Positions 45,900 through 59,668 of a DNA stretch of 64,000 bases are shown here, piece after piece. This DNA is from Diphasiastrum complanatum (taxonomy: Eukaryota; Streptophyta; Lycopodiopsida; Lycopodiales; Lycopodiaceae), in contig CM055093.1 of NCBI GenBank assembly GCA_029204225.1, positions 24,905,912 to 24,969,911 of the forward strand. The letters are read 5' to 3'. Under the pieces are notes generated by a model. It was not told the DNA's origin and did no database searches. It saw only the letters and a list, made by a program, of their open reading frames with translations. How positions within the stretch are numbered: position 1 is the stretch's first letter; each line of letters begins with the position of its first letter. The position numbers and the translations under genes are program-made.

Positions 45900-47745
45900 A
45901 GATGAATTCACAAAGCAAAGTTGGTCTCACCCTAGAAAAAGCTAAATGGATCCAATTGTCATTTGTAGAAATTTAAGATAAAGATCTTGCTAACTGCCAA
46001 TGAGCTCTGGGATGATGTTACAAAAATCAAATTGAATCTTGAAGACAACACAACCGACTCCAAATGGAAATCGGAGGATGGTAAATATTTCAAGCTAATC
46101 ATTCTCAATATATCAAATACCCAAAATTGGTCGTGTATCTGAGCTCAAACTTCGAAAGAAGTATGGGACATCATGAGCACATTATATGATGTGAGGGACA
46201 TGACTTTGAAGTTGCATCTTAGAAGAAATTTGTTCTCACTCAAGATGCCTAATGGTGAGTCGCTTCAAAATCACGTTAACGAGTTCAAGAATCTCTTGCA
46301 ACAAATGTCAGATGTCAGATCAATTATCGACGATCAAGACGACATTGCTATCGAGTTTGCCAACTACATACAAAAACTGGATGATGAAGTTTCAAATTTA
46401 ACTCTCTCTCAAGAGTAATCACTTTGTTGATACAGGAAGACAATTGAAAAAGCTCAGAAAACTCCTCAAATCTAGTATCACATGCTTTATATGTAAAGAA
46501 ATGTGCTAAAAATTAGAAGAAGAAAGGCTCAAAACAATTTTTATTAAACCAGAAGCCAACACATAGTCAAGAGCAATTCTCGAATCCACAATAAAAGAAG
46601 AAGATATTTTGCAATTATTGCAATTGCACTAAACATGAGATTCAAGATATTGAAAGCAAAGAACGCCAACAACAAGTAGTCATATCAATAAGTGAATGCA
46701 ATTGCAGTTACATTACAATCCCAAGCTCAAGACATGGATGAAGGAGTGTGTAAGATCAAAGATCAGAAAATGCAAGTCGATAATTCTTGGTTTCTAGATT
46801 TTGGAGCTACTCAAGATATGACTAGTCATCGTGAATATTTCCATTCTCATATGTCTTAAAATACGTAGAAATTCATTCTTCTTGGTGATGATAGTACTCA
46901 TACTATTGAAGGTCAAGGCATTGTAAGATTGAAGTTCCAGCATGATCAATTCAAGTTACTATCAAATGTTCTATATGTACCTAAATTGTCGACAAATTTG
47001 TTATCAATTAGCAAAATTACTGATTTTGGTCATAGGGTAGAATTTGAATTTGATCAATGTCGAATTGTCAATAGAATGAATAAGGTCCTTGCACACAGAA
47101 GGAGGCTTGGATACTTATATGTATTGCCTATGCATAAATATCGTAGGAGATCAGGAAGAAGATGGACTCCCACATTATCAAATCCATTTTCATTGGTTAT
47201 ACTACTTCAGATAAAGCTTGTAAGCTGTATGATCTCGTTAAATCAAAGATATTCACCAGCCAAGATATCGTCCTTATCGATGATCAATTTATCGACCTCA
47301 AGGGCAAGGGAAAAGCTCAACAAACAGTCGAACTATTGAACACTCTTGTTTTCGACTCGACTATTTCTATCGAAGGTTTGAATGCATCAACTTCAAGCGA
47401 ATAGCTTATCAACAACAAATCAGAAAAAGATGTCACAGATCAGCAACAATATAACCAAAGAAATGATAATCAGCCTCATTTGTCTCTCAGCAGATCGACA
47501 AGAGATCGTAGACCACCTAATAGGTATATCGATGAATCTGCATGTTATTTCATTCGTGAGCTGACTACTGTCAAAAAAGCACTCAGTCAGTCAGACTTTG
47601 ATTTGTGGAGAGAAGTTATGGATAGAGAGTATTCGTCTCTCATCAAAAACTAGACTGGGACTATTTTCGAATTACTTGCCAACAGAAATGTAGTTGATTG
47701 CAAATGGATATTCAAGATCAAATACAAAGTCGATGGAAAACTTGC
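45900..47745 (+). mobile_element. Ty1/Copia remnant: gag, protease edge, integrase C-end, start of RT
   Basis: Gag (UBN2-like) is readable at 46,173-46,418 (LHLRRNLFSLKMPNGESLQN, HVNEFKNLLQQMSD). A knuckle-like FCNYCNC lies near 46,610. The protease-type start WFLDFGATQDMTSHREYF is at about 46,790, with Phe for the catalytic-motif Ser (D-S-G-A becomes D-F-G-A), and LLSNVLYVPKLSTNLLSISK follows. The integrase catalytic core is missing: the frame jumps to IIKSIFIGYTTSDKACKLYD at 47,170. RT starts with RPPNRYIDE and FDLWREVMDREYSSL and stops at KWIFKIKYKVDGKLA (47,745). Stops and two internal deletions make it dead. Confidence 0.75.
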
Positions 47746-47770
47746 CAATCTGATCATTTTTCTCTTGCAG

Positions 47771-48039
47771 ATTTATATCCATGCAACATAAATGAATGGG
47801 AGCGGAGTGGATCTTTAGTAGGTGTGTTAGATGTTATTCACACTGATATTGGACAGCTGCAATATCGAGGTAGAACTGCAAAAGATCTAGCTGATAGTGG
47901 GATCTTTTTTTATGAATCAATGTACATTCCTGATACAAAAGGAAATTTTGGACAAATAGTACCAATTCCATTACCTAGTTTTGAAAGTGATGAATGGATT
48001 GCACCAGATGTTATAGTTTCAGAATCATTTCGTTGCAAG
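47771..48039 (+). CDS. Unrecognised exon-like open segment (about 89 residues)
   Basis: A strong acceptor (TTTTTCTCTTGCAG, ending 47,770) opens a stop-free segment ending at a possible donor, AAG then GTATAT, at 48,040. It reads LYPCNINEWERSGSLVGVLD, HTDIGQLQYRGRTAKDLADS, GIFFYESMYIPDTKGNFGQI and VPIPLPSFESDEWIAPDVIV. This looks like genuine globular protein. I do not recognise the family. It follows directly on the truncated Copia RT at 47,745, so it could be a captured gene fragment or an exon of an unrecognised transposon. No partner exon on this strand was found. Confidence 0.4.
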
Positions 48040-48385
48040 GTATATAATAATGTAAAAAATTCATAAAAATTGAGCACGGGATCAAAAATAGTCAGATTGA
48101 GTTGGTTTATTTCCTTGAATACATTTGTGGATTTCTTTCCAAGTTGTCAATGTACACAAAACCCCAACGATGTTTGTATGCAAAAATTTATCAGATAGTT
48201 TATTATCTAAGCTTGATGATTTTGCAATTTGTTGAGAAGGGCAGAGATCTTTAGCGGGAGAATTTTCAAGAGATCATGCACTCGAGCACTATCTAAAGTC
48301 CTTCAAGAATAATGAGATGTTGAAATGCTGTCAACCACCAGATATCATTTTCTGATTGAACACTGAAATTGAGGCCTTTTGAGTC

Positions 48386-49770
48386 TTATGAATTTGAAAG
48401 TGCTTCATTCATGATTGTGAGATTGACTCTTTTCATTTTTTGTCCTTTTATAATTTCAGACTCATCTAACTTGAGAACAACTATCAACTTGTTATTGACA
48501 TTCTCATTTGTAATACCGTAAAAATTTTTGTTGAATGTTAATAACTGATTAATGGCAATTAATAAATTGTTGAAATTGTTATATGCTAGACTTTCTCCTT
48601 TCGAGCAATACACTTCATTGATATGAGATATATTACCAACTATTGTCTGCATACCATCGTTTAACATGTCTTTTTTTTTTTAAAAGATGAAATGGTCGTG
48701 GGATTGAAAACTTTTTAGTATTTACCTGTGCAAATGCCTCCTTTATCATCTTAAACGTTTTGCATATGCTTCCCTACTGATGCTAGAAAAATCACATGCC
48801 CCCTGAAGCAATGTAGTGTCTAATATTTTTCCAACTTCATCCATAATGCTATCAGTAATTGAAGCCTTAATCTTTTTCATTTTGTTATTCTTTAGCATTG
48901 ATTTCATAGATTTAGAAGTCAAGATAGAGCCTAGTGAGTTTCCAATTGAAATCTCATCAGCCAAATGGTCTTCAACAACCAATGCTGATCTGCATTGCAA
49001 ACATAATGTTCATGAAAATGTCAGTAGAAATTAGGACACTCATAGTATTCACAGCAGTATATAATAAGTAAATCAACAGAAAGTTGAAATGAACAAATAA
49101 CAAAATTAGTGATTATGAATGAATCAAAAAGTTCAAGCAATATTCAATACCAAATAAGCTATAACTTACTTGAATGCACGGATTCGTCTTTTTCTATGAC
49201 CTCCTCTAGATGATAGATCGCATATATCCTTGTTTACCAGTCTTTTTCTCTTGTTGCTTCGGACCTTTTTGTTTAGCACATCCATATTTTTAACAAGAGA
49301 CAAATATGAGATACGCATGGATTGAAATGCAATTTTAATCTCATCATTACTAGTTGTATAATGATGCAAAGAAGATTTCAACCTTTGGATCTCCTCCTTG
49401 AGCATCTCATTTTCATCCAAACAAGTTTTCATCTCTGTAAATTTTTCTTCGCACTCTTTTGATATTTTCCTTGATTCCTCTTCCAAATAAGTATTATTTT
49501 CATTGAATGTGCATTCCCGTAGAGCATCAAATTTTCACAGTAACCCAAAAGGCCATTTTTACCATGACACATATAGATTATTAACTGACTCACCGAATGA
49601 AAATCTGGATGTTGCAATGATCATGGATCAATAGGATACAATGTTCCTGATGACCATAAATCTACATGTTTTAGTTTTTCCTCCCTGTATCGGACCATAT
49701 CAGAAGTTGACAATTTGGGTTGCTTTGAATTTCTCGTCCTGAGCGGAGCATATTCTGGTGACAGATCCAT
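48386..49770 (-). pseudogene. Unrecognised multi-exon coding region, coiled-coil protein, frameshifted
   Basis: Four exon-like blocks on the minus strand. A, 49,770-49,594, MDLSPEYAPLRTRNSKQPKL to DLWSSGTLYPIDP, then a TGA before a GTGAGT donor. B, about 49,510-49,170, a coiled coil (LDENEMLKEEIQRLKSSLHH) ending in a basic patch (RSNKRKRL, GGHRKRR) with a GTAAGTT donor. C, 48,989-48,726, from a TGCAATGCAG acceptor (MKSMLKNNKMKKIKASITDS to TLLQGACDFSSISREAYAK). D, 48,646-48,386, TIVGNISHINEVYCSKGESL to a TAA. In C the frame breaks at a run of four As near 48,775; one extra base would keep it open to the GTAAAT donor and into D in phase. With the stop in A and no clear acceptor before B, I call it a decayed gene or a spliced transposon gene. 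The family is unknown to me. Confidence 0.5.
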
Positions 49771-49799
49771 ATGAAGATGATAAAGCTTTGTCATCAGTA

Positions 49800-50391
49800 T
49801 AGTAGTATAGTAACAAACACAATGACAATAACAAAGTTGGAGATGGCGCTAACGACTCTGCTGGAGATAGAGATGGTGTAGGCTTTTTTCAGAAATGTCA
49901 CTCGTAATTCAAATTTTTGAGTGTTCCCAACTATTGGGAGAGAATATTTTAGCCATTTGAAAAATGATATTTTAACTATGGCCAAACACCAGTGAAGTTT
50001 GATGTGACTAAACTAAGGTGGATTCATCTACATGGAAAGTAGTGCGGGCAGATGCGTAAAGAAGTTAGAAAATGATATTATAATTACTTTATAGTTATTT
50101 TTCTCTCTCCTACATGGCATTTCTTATAGGGCTCTCTTTGAGCCCATATTTTCTCTAATGTAATGTTGTCCTCAGAATTCGACATGACAAATCCGGACAA
50201 AGCTCACTAGTGTCTCAATACCCAAATCCAAAGAGACAAAGAATAAAGGCTAATTTACATCACTCAACAGAAAATCTGGACCAGGCTAGACATAGCTTTT
50301 GTAGTCAATTTTATAAAGTTGGTATATGGTTAATCTAGATATTATATATTGGAAAGCTTGTATAATAATTATGATATAGATTCAAGCTATT
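49800..50391. other. No gene seen
   Basis: AT-rich spacer between the unrecognised coding region and a Copia RNase H fragment. Confidence 0.35.
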
Positions 50392-50601
50392 ATGGACCAA
50401 TACATCTCTTATGGAGCAGTCGACAATGACAAACTCAACAGGCTTAGTGGTTATTCGGATGCAAGTTGGGTAGGAGATGTAGACACTCATAGATACACAT
50501 CTAGATTTACATTCTTCCTCAATGGTGGTCTAATTTCTTGGAACAATCGCAAGCAAACCCCAATAGCTCTATCGTCTACAACCTCACATGTAGCGACTTA
50601 G
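50392..50601 (+). pseudogene. Ty1/Copia RNase H fragment
   Basis: One open frame reads GYSDASWVGDVDTHRYTSRF, FFLNGGLISWNNRKQTPIAL and SSTTSHVAT, the conserved D-A-S-W to SSxxAE part of Copia RNase H, with the final catalytic Glu region altered (TSHVA for AEY.A). It is short, with no RT or LTR next to it. Confidence 0.8.
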
Positions 50602-50961
50602 CCTCTACTTCAATATCAAGTCCTTTTCATCTCTCATTGACATTGACCTTTAATGCACTATCTTTTGAGATAGATCATAGCATGAAGGAGATCTACCATT
50701 TGTTGCTCCACCATAAAAGACACCCTCAATGGCCCATTTGTCACCTCTATGGAGTGTGCTAGACCAAGAGAGTCCTTTGTACAATGGAGGCCTAGAAAAC
50801 AATAATAGTAGACCCTAACCACCATGGGTGGTAGAGAGTAGCATGCCCTTGAGCCTGACACTCTATATTGTCATGTTTTTACATTTTTTCTTGTTTGGTT
50901 TGTGTTTCAATATGATTTTTTTCAATATGGTTTACTTTGATATGATAACTATCACATTTTA

Positions 50962-50965
<4 letters not shown>

Positions 50966-51029
<64 letters not shown>
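50966..51029. repeat. (GA)n microsatellite
   Basis: About 32 GA units, 60-70 bp from the start of leader repeat copy C. Confidence 0.95.
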
Positions 51030-51032
<3 letters not shown>

Positions 51033-51089
51033 AGCAGCGGCCTTTCTCATGTAACATATCAAAGTTTGAACAAAATGGTTAGGGAGAGA

Positions 51090-52010
51090 AAGAGACTCCC
51101 CGTAACCTACGACAACAGCATCTTGAAACCAACTTGAGGACTGTTTCTAAAAAAAAATCTTTGTTAGCCGATGAATCATAGTTAAAAGATAAAGATTTGA
51201 TACTACCCCAATCAAAGGATAGTCAGATTTACATCCCGAAGATGCAGAGAGAGAATAAATCAATTCCTCTTATTTAAGCAAGACCAAACCTTTTGAAACC
51301 TTTATTCATAAGCCAACAAGGTAAAGTATAGCTAAAAAGTAAATACAGTACAATAAAACACCATAAAGCAAGACTTATTTCCATATCAATAATTTATCAA
51401 ATACATGAAATACATGAAGAACGCTTGCTAAACATGTGCAAAAAGCTTTTACGAAAAGATTTTTAAGTTGAGCAAAGACACACATACAACGGTATTAGGG
51501 CAAATTCATGTCATACTAACCCATGGACCCATGAAAGAGTCGGGTAATGGTGTCAAAACCCTTGAGCATATCCATGCTTTTCAAGGATGCTCATGCTCGA
51601 TTACTAGTTCTAATTACTAGTATAAACTTGAAAGAGAATGTGCAAAAAATCACAAATTTTTTTGAGCTGTCGTGATTAAGAAACAAGTACAGAAATTTTT
51701 GGCTTGTATAGTCTCAATGAATATGTTAGGACAAATCCATGTCATTCTAACATCGAAGACTCTTGCGCAAATCCATGTGATCCAAGAGTATTCTAAGCCA
51801 AGGACGAGTACGATTGTATGTTTGAAACTCGACATGTAATAAACAAGAAAAAAGAAATAAATATATAAAGAGAAAGACTTCGTTTTAAAGAAGATCGAAT
51901 CATAAGTAAAATATTGCTTTTATAATGTCTCCGTTTAAGTCGAGGTGGTGATACGTTTTGCTAACTCATGACAGAGTTCATACCTGGATGGTGGTGGAAG
52001 CATACTCCTG
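51090..52010 (-). repeat. LINE-family leader repeat, copy C, internally deleted, with hairpins
   Basis: 51,098-51,250 matches the LINE 3' end at 1,386-1,560, and 51,250-51,400 matches 2,755-2,890, with the LINE coding part absent. Hairpins: 51,491-51,522, 51,560-51,586 (CCTTGA/TCAAGG), 51,724-51,752 (TGTTAG/CTAACA) and 51,759-51,789 (ACTCTTG/CAAGAGT). It looks like a non-autonomous derivative consisting of leader plus 3' end. Confidence 0.6.
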
Positions 52011-53219
52011 TGAAGATGTCATGGTGTATTCGCTACTATTGTTTTCTCCATGCATTACCACAACCAAACTTGTAGATAAATCAATAAAATAAAAATGACA
52101 ATGGAAATGTATGCCAAGAGTCTTTAATCACAGTCGGTATATTTTATCATAGTGTGATGGGAAACAATGATATCTTCATTAGTTATATAGGAGCAAGATA
52201 CCTGGGATTGGTATAAGCTTTGATACTATCGAATGATAAGAGTAAAATTTTGGAACTGTGTACTGCAAAGATATATAATAACCGCATTACAACCGTTTAT
52301 AGCAGAAAAGATAGCTTAGACCAACACATGAAATGCTTGTAGTTTTAGCCAGAGGGCGGGTATAGTATAGATTCACGTTATGCTATTATATCAGTAGTAC
52401 TAATAAATATGAGCAAAAAGTAAAAATGAATGTAGGCATCCTGTTAATACAGAGAACTCATAGAAAGCACGGAATGTATGACTTCAACGTGTCGTTGGTG
52501 TAGCTATCAAGCTATCCTTTGCAAAACGGTAAATATGCTAACATTTTCATTGGTAACTGGTGACCATCGCTGGTTTTCCAGCGCACTAACACAATGACAT
52601 TACTCATGAAGTAATCAAGCATCAATCATATCATCTACATGCAAACGGTGTAGATTAACAGTGTTGAAATCGCTGTCTGTCAACGCATTTCTATCACAAG
52701 CATACATATGCGATCTCCTACAAAAAACGCCACCTACTTATCAGCGATCATCGCTGGTCAGAAATCGTTGATATTTGTTCAACTGATGAGCCATAGCGAT
52801 GATCAGCAGCTATTAATCATTATCAACAAAACTTCATACTGAGAAAACCATAGGAAGCGAAGTTCAGACAGCAGTAGCAAAGTAAATAGATGAAGAGAGC
52901 GCTGGTTGTCAGTGTATCCACTCAAACATATGAGAAACAGATCATTTACATACCTGAAAAGGGCACTCCAATGAAGAGCCAGTATGCGCGGAGGGTGGGC
53001 GCTGTGCGTTCTACCAAACACTTTGCAAAAAAAGAGCGCAAGAGGGGGAGAGGAGAAGAGGTAGAAAAAACCTCAAAGCAATGCTATCTAAAGCAAAGTT
53101 GGTCCGACCACCTGAAGCTTCATAGAAGGGACTTTCATTGAACAGGGTATCTTGTTTAAAAAAGTCCTTCCCGCTTAAAAGAAGTTTAAAGCAAGAGGAA
53201 GTATTATAAGATTAGATAC

Positions 53220-53291
<72 letters not shown>

Positions 53292-53934
53292 GTTCTCTAT
53301 TTGTTCATTTATAAAGCAACAACTTGGTGTATCATGTCGCATTGTCATTGTATAATGTACTCATTTTTGTTGAGCACGTTGAGCTGATTTCACGTTTTTG
53401 TAGCAAGATATGAGACTGTTGTCAAGTTTGATGTCATTCAGTACAGTTTCATATGATTTCATTTCACACAATACAAATTCGATTGAAAACCAAGATAGAA
53501 AATCACTTAATGGCCCAAAACTGGACCGCGACTCTTGGCAAACTAGATAAATAAAGTGCTCTAAAAAAAAAACCTTTCATTTAATACCATTTTGGCACCA
53601 CAAAACAAAAAATTTGCATTCTAGAAAATTATTATATATACATGCTGAATGAGACTTGTGGCACTTTAGCAAAGTAAAATGAATTATCTTCATCCTACAA
53701 TAAAAAGCAATCACTGAAAGATGGTTTGGACATTCTGTGGCCTTATTGACCGTAGATAGGCTAAAAGTAAAAAGTTTTCAAACAAATGAAGTACCGACTC
53801 TCAAAAGTCCATTGTAGTATTTCTCCGAAGATTGCAATGGATGAAGGTTGGCGGCTAAGAATCAGATCCATTTGTCTATTCTTCTTAATGCCCAAAAATG
53901 GGCCTGAAGTCATGCTGCTCCCATAGTGAATATT
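52011..53934. other. No gene seen; contains (GA)n tract
   Basis: Spacer downstream of the methyltransferase gene. A (GA)33 tract lies at 53,222-53,288. A small GCTGG/CCAGC hairpin occurs near 52,572. Frames here are short and unconvincing. Confidence 0.45.
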
Positions 53935-56900
53935 TCACCCATCTTCAAACCCCTCTTCATTTCCAGCCTCTTCAGCAAGTTGAATTTCTCTGCTTATGAT
54001 TGCCAGCTGAAAACAAATAAGCCGCGATGGTCAGCCCATGAAAAAATAGCACTTAAAAACTGTTACAAGTTTGTCCACACTCCACATTAAGGGACAAGCA
54101 AATCAAAAACTAAAAAGCTATCTTCACAAGAAACTATTCCATGCCAGTAAAGTTCCTTCACCAATTCTGTGCACTAATATAAGGCATCTTGATTTCCAAG
54201 GGGGGTCGAACGTGGGACCAATTTTGGATACCAAGCTAGCCAACTGAGCCAAACCCGTTGAAGGAGGCCAATAGAAAGCACTTCGCACAACTAACTGAAC
54301 ATCAATGAGCATAGCAGAAGCATACAGGTGTATAGTTACTAATAGTTCTCATTCAGATTTGACTGCAACAAGTGAACTTTGATCTCAACAAGAATTCAAG
54401 GATCAATATGTGATTCGTGGCCATTGAAATTCCAGACATATATGAATATTGTGCATGCTTATGAAACATAATACAGAAAAAATTAAAAAAGACCTAATCT
54501 GAGCTTTATAGCTCATTTTGACAATAGAACTGCAAAAAAACCCAAATATGAGCACAAAATCATATGCATCTGTTAGCTCCAAGGAAGATAGGCATGGAAC
54601 ATGAACAAAAGGATATAAAAACTACTTGACCACATTGCACAAATGAATTATTATTGTCTGGTTTGGAAAATTATAATTATTTATAATCAGTATAATTTAG
54701 CAAAGAAAATGTTCAGTCTCATGTGTCTCTTAATAAATCAACTTATATTTCAAAGGAATGGTCATGGTACCAGAAAAAATATATATAAAAGCATCTCCAG
54801 AAAAAAACACGCAGTATATATAGCACCAGAAGAATGAAAACAGCATCCATATGATCTTATTCGACAATGCTGAAGATGCAAAATGGTGCTGCATTATTGA
54901 TTTCAAACAACTGAGAGTAAGTTGGAACAAATTGGAAGAGATTGAAAACAGAAACAAAATCTGCACACAGTTCAACTCATTAAAATTTTCTTTGAAAAAA
55001 AGCTAAAACAGACGAGAAAAATGTCCACAAACTCTGATAATTCTACCCTGTTGGTAGAAAATTTTGTCAGTGAGCTTACTTGTTGCTCAGACAGTTTCTG
55101 CTGCTGAGCTACAAAGAGTGACCACAAGCTTGATGCCAATACTCCCAAGTCCATGGTCGTTCTCATTTCATCCGTATCTTTACTCATATCTTCATGATGA
55201 ACTGTCTGAACTCTAAAGCCATTGCTCAAAAATAATCTTGTCAAGGACTCCTCTGCTTCTTCCTACCATAGTGCAAATCAATAATATTGTCATCACTCAC
55301 ATCTGATTGAAGTTTGAAGAAACTTGCTCAATGAACAGCAGTCAAAGCTTGTACCTTAAAGTTGGCACCTAGAGCATTAAAAGCAACCTCTCCTGCAAAC
55401 ATGGAGCCCTTCATTGCTAGACCACTTGCATACCCCAGGAGTCGCTGAAGACCTTCAAAACTCAAGCCCTCTAATCCCTGTGAGTTGATACTCAAGATTT
55501 AGAATCTTAAAAGTCTATGCATAGCCTTACCGGCAAATGGAAGCTTGCAAAAACGGGCTCCTAGGTTCAAATTTTTCACAGTCCTCTACAGATTTCCCAG
55601 ACCTTTACAGATTCCCCATTTCCCAGGTGTCTAATGATTTCTCAGGCAGCATATTTAAGGCATTTTGACTTTAAAATTTCAAAAATAACAAATAAAATTA
55701 TAAAAAAAAAAAATTAGAAATCTAAAAACACGTATGGAACGCATACAAAATGACGTTCCATATGTGCCCGTTGGATATGGTACGGAACTATGATACATAC
55801 ATCAATTGTATAGAAACTCAATGCAACTTCTTAAGAACTTTATAATCATAGCTGCCAACAAGGCAGAGAACATTGTTTACCCTCTACTTAAACCAAAATT
55901 TAGCTGAACACCCTTGATATCCTAGACACTAATTGTCATGTTAGAGGTAAAATACTTCAACGCATTATAAATGTCGATGTTTTTTCTAGGATAATTCCCA
56001 ACATAACTTGAAACATTCTTGCAACATGTCAATTGTTTTAACAATTCAATAATCCAGTCAATACCTGCATCAGCCAGATACTGGGCCTGTCTCCTCTATA
56101 ACCAAGGCTTTCAAGTTTCTCAGTCCATCCTTCATCTTCCAGATGCGCTCCATTAGTAAGTACAGCAGAAACATGCTGTAAGAAACAACCTTTTGGAACT
56201 CTTGCTCCAGCAGCTGCAGCATCTTAGTCAGCAGAGTTCCTTCGTGTGTAATGGTATTCTTAATGAAGCATGATAGCATTGTTCTGCCTTACAAGAGATT
56301 GTTTTAAGACTTAAACATTGTCTATCTATCATCCCCTGGTGCCAAACTTCTAATAAAGAATTGGTTAAAAATGCAGAACTGTATACAAAAAACAATACTA
56401 TGTAAGGGGAATAAGAAAGCTCAGTAATATCTTTGAAAAAGATGACTCTGAGGTATTCAACTTTTTGTGTAAACAATGGTATACCTTTAAATCTCTCTCT
56501 AGCTATGTTGTACACTTGTCCAGGAGATACATCAAACATTGCCGTTCCAGATGGCCATGTCAACCGGTATGGCCTTGTGTCCATGCCATCTGTTAGCATA
56601 ACAATCTGGTGAAGGTCAGATAATCTGTTAGAGCTGTTTTTGTAACTTGGCTACTTGAGTAGTACATAAAACAGCTACATGAATCTGCATAGCAAAACAA
56701 ACTATTAAATTTGAAGTTATTTCTTCAACTATCATAGTTGCCAGTAGAAAGAGCCCCGTTTTTCTCGCGTAACAGGCACACTCTAGTCTCTCACAAATTA
56801 GGAATTTATCTTCAACCATTGAGGTTTTTAGCCTGTGATCTATTTGTTCAGAAGTTTCAACAATTTTGCAACATTGATGCTCAGAGCATGTCATTGTCGA

Positions 56901-59552
56901 AATGAATGTTCTAGTTCAGCAGCAGAGTGTACATCAAGCTGCTAATCAGAGAATGTTTGAACGATGCAAATCACCTTAATGTGACAAACTTTTGAGAGGC
57001 ATGTTTTGGTGTTTGTTTGCAATACACCAACTATATAGATCTTTCTAGTTAAAGCTTGAATATAAAGATAGAGACGAGAACTGGTTTTAATAAAACTAAT
57101 GCTATTTGTGTACATAACAAAAAGTGAAAGTAGACAAGGGATGAATCTATGACATTTGGAACCTATAACCAGTGCCTTATTTCTCCTTTTGCAAGCGATT
57201 ATCCAATTTCTAATATACTAGCTTTTCACCGACATTTTCTCCCTTTAGCTCATTCTTGCAGACTATTTTCTAGCTTTGAAATTGATTATATGGCTTGATA
57301 GCAACATATCCCATCATCTACCTCACTCTCCCTTTGTTGCCCCGGCACCTAAAAGGGCATTGGAATTAAAGAATCTCCCCAAGACTCGTAAGATAACCAA
57401 CCCAACCATTCATCACATTACTACTTGCAAATAATAAGTGAGGCAAGATGATAATTTAGAATCACCATCTGTGGACAGTTATCATCATGCTTTTATCCCT
57501 TCCTTAAGAAACAGGAAACACACTTCAAGGGCAAAGCTCCCTTGCACTGCACATGGATTATTGTTGCCAATAGCTCTGCTTCCATGGAAAATTCTAGATA
57601 TCACAACCAATTCAGAAAAAAGTTCTAGAATCACAAAAAAGCACCAGCTCTGAAGACTTACTTGCCTCACTTCATTATTCTCCAGTAGCTCCATCACTAT
57701 ATTGTCTATGAACTTTGTCCGGATCTCGTAGGATAGTCCATGATACTTTCTTGCCAAGTTTACATTATTCTCTGTGTCAACAAGATCTTGAGTTGCCATG
57801 CAAGCTGCATAGGGATCATGAAATAAAGCATCTGCACAGTACACCTCACATGACATGAGCTCAGATGCAAAGCAAAGCATGCCAACAAGCAGATACGTTT
57901 TAATGGGAGCATTTACTTGCAACAAAACATTCATCCTCTTAATAGAATGATCCTAGATTATTAGATGCTACGAAACAAGAACTTGAAGTAACAAATACTT
58001 TCCTGAAGAGTCTATTGCTTCACATGTCATCACAGTACAACACCTTATTATCTCTCATATGGAGCATTCTTGTGTTAACTCAACATTACCTTAACCAGGG
58101 ACACAAGAACAGACAATCCATTATTGAGATTTCTGTGTATTTTTACTTCTTGTGCAAGCTGACATTACAGACCAAATGTGTTTTGATTTATTATGCCCAT
58201 AATCTATTGATTTTTTGGGCTGGCCCTTGCAGTATTCCAGAAATATAATGCTTACTATGCTCTCTTTTTTTTGTCTTGCTTGGTCTGCCTAGAAGAGATA
58301 AAAGTTAGAAATCAAAGTCCCTTTTCTTATGGGGCATATATTGACTTCAATTCCTAATATTTTCATTGGGACCTAGAGACTTTAAACCTTATTAATTACA
58401 TCTCTTCCGCCTCCGCTGTCACCTCTTCTTCTCCTATAAACTACCATACTACCACCCACTGATGCTATTCAATACACCCCATCCAAATCCGTAGAGCTCT
58501 TCTCCTCTTGGTAAATTGATCCATTCACAGCAGATTTCCAGTTCTTGAAATTTCACAGCTAAACGAAACAATAGCCTCCTTGGTTAATGAAAAGAATTTC
58601 TGGCAGTCCAAAATTGTATCACTCGAGTAGTCAATTGGGAACAAGCAGGTTGCAGCCTAGGAATACAGTAGCCTCCCAGGTTAATGAAAAGAATTTGTTG
58701 CAGTCCAAGATTGTGTCATTGGAGCAATCAATTGGGAACAAGCAGGTTGCAGCCTTGGAATCCACTACCACCTTGGTATGATAGTAAATGTCATCACCTT
58801 CATTTGCAAGTCATCTAGGCTCCACATCTTGTTCATACTACCTGTAGCTCCTACCATAGTGTGCTCTGTTGTAGATAGCGTGCTTATGATATGTCTTAAG
58901 GGAGGAGACTCATTAACATTCTGTTCTAGAACAAATTTTTTTGTTTTGGTGTCATAGAAATTCACTGTATGCACCCTATTTCTGGATTTTCTTTTCTCAA
59001 CCTAAAGGATTCTTTTCCTCAACCTCTATCTCGATCTTTTCACAAGGAAATCTTCAATGGGAAAAAAAATTTGTACATCCTTTGACAATTAAATTGAAAG
59101 CTCTCTTCAAAATATCTTATTCTTCCTTCACCATAGAGTTTACGTCCTTAGATAGTGTTGTTGGTGTCAAACAAAACACAATTGTGTTTCTTGTGTTTGT
59201 TGACATCAGCAATCCAACTCTCAAGGCTGTCAATCCGTAGTATCTAGTTCTTGGCATGTAATCTACTCTCTTTTGGATATATAAATAGCCCACGAAGGCT
59301 GGCTGTGCATGGTCGTTTCCTCATCAAGGCTCTCTTGCTTCTTTTCTGAGTTTCTGAGTTTCTTTAGCAGTCATCCTTTTGGTAGCTAAAGCTAACAAAG
59401 GTTATGGGCCCACACATGCAGTAACCTACACCAGCCAGTCATCAATAAGGAGTGACCGGTACTGCCGGTTTCCAGGAGGAATGTTTCTTGGGACTCAACG
59501 CTAGCTACCTGGCTTTCTCTCTCTCTCTCTCCCTCTACGAATCTGCTCAGGC

Positions 59553-59600
<48 letters not shown>

Positions 59601-59614
59601 TACGCATCTGCTCA

Positions 59615-59668
<54 letters not shown>

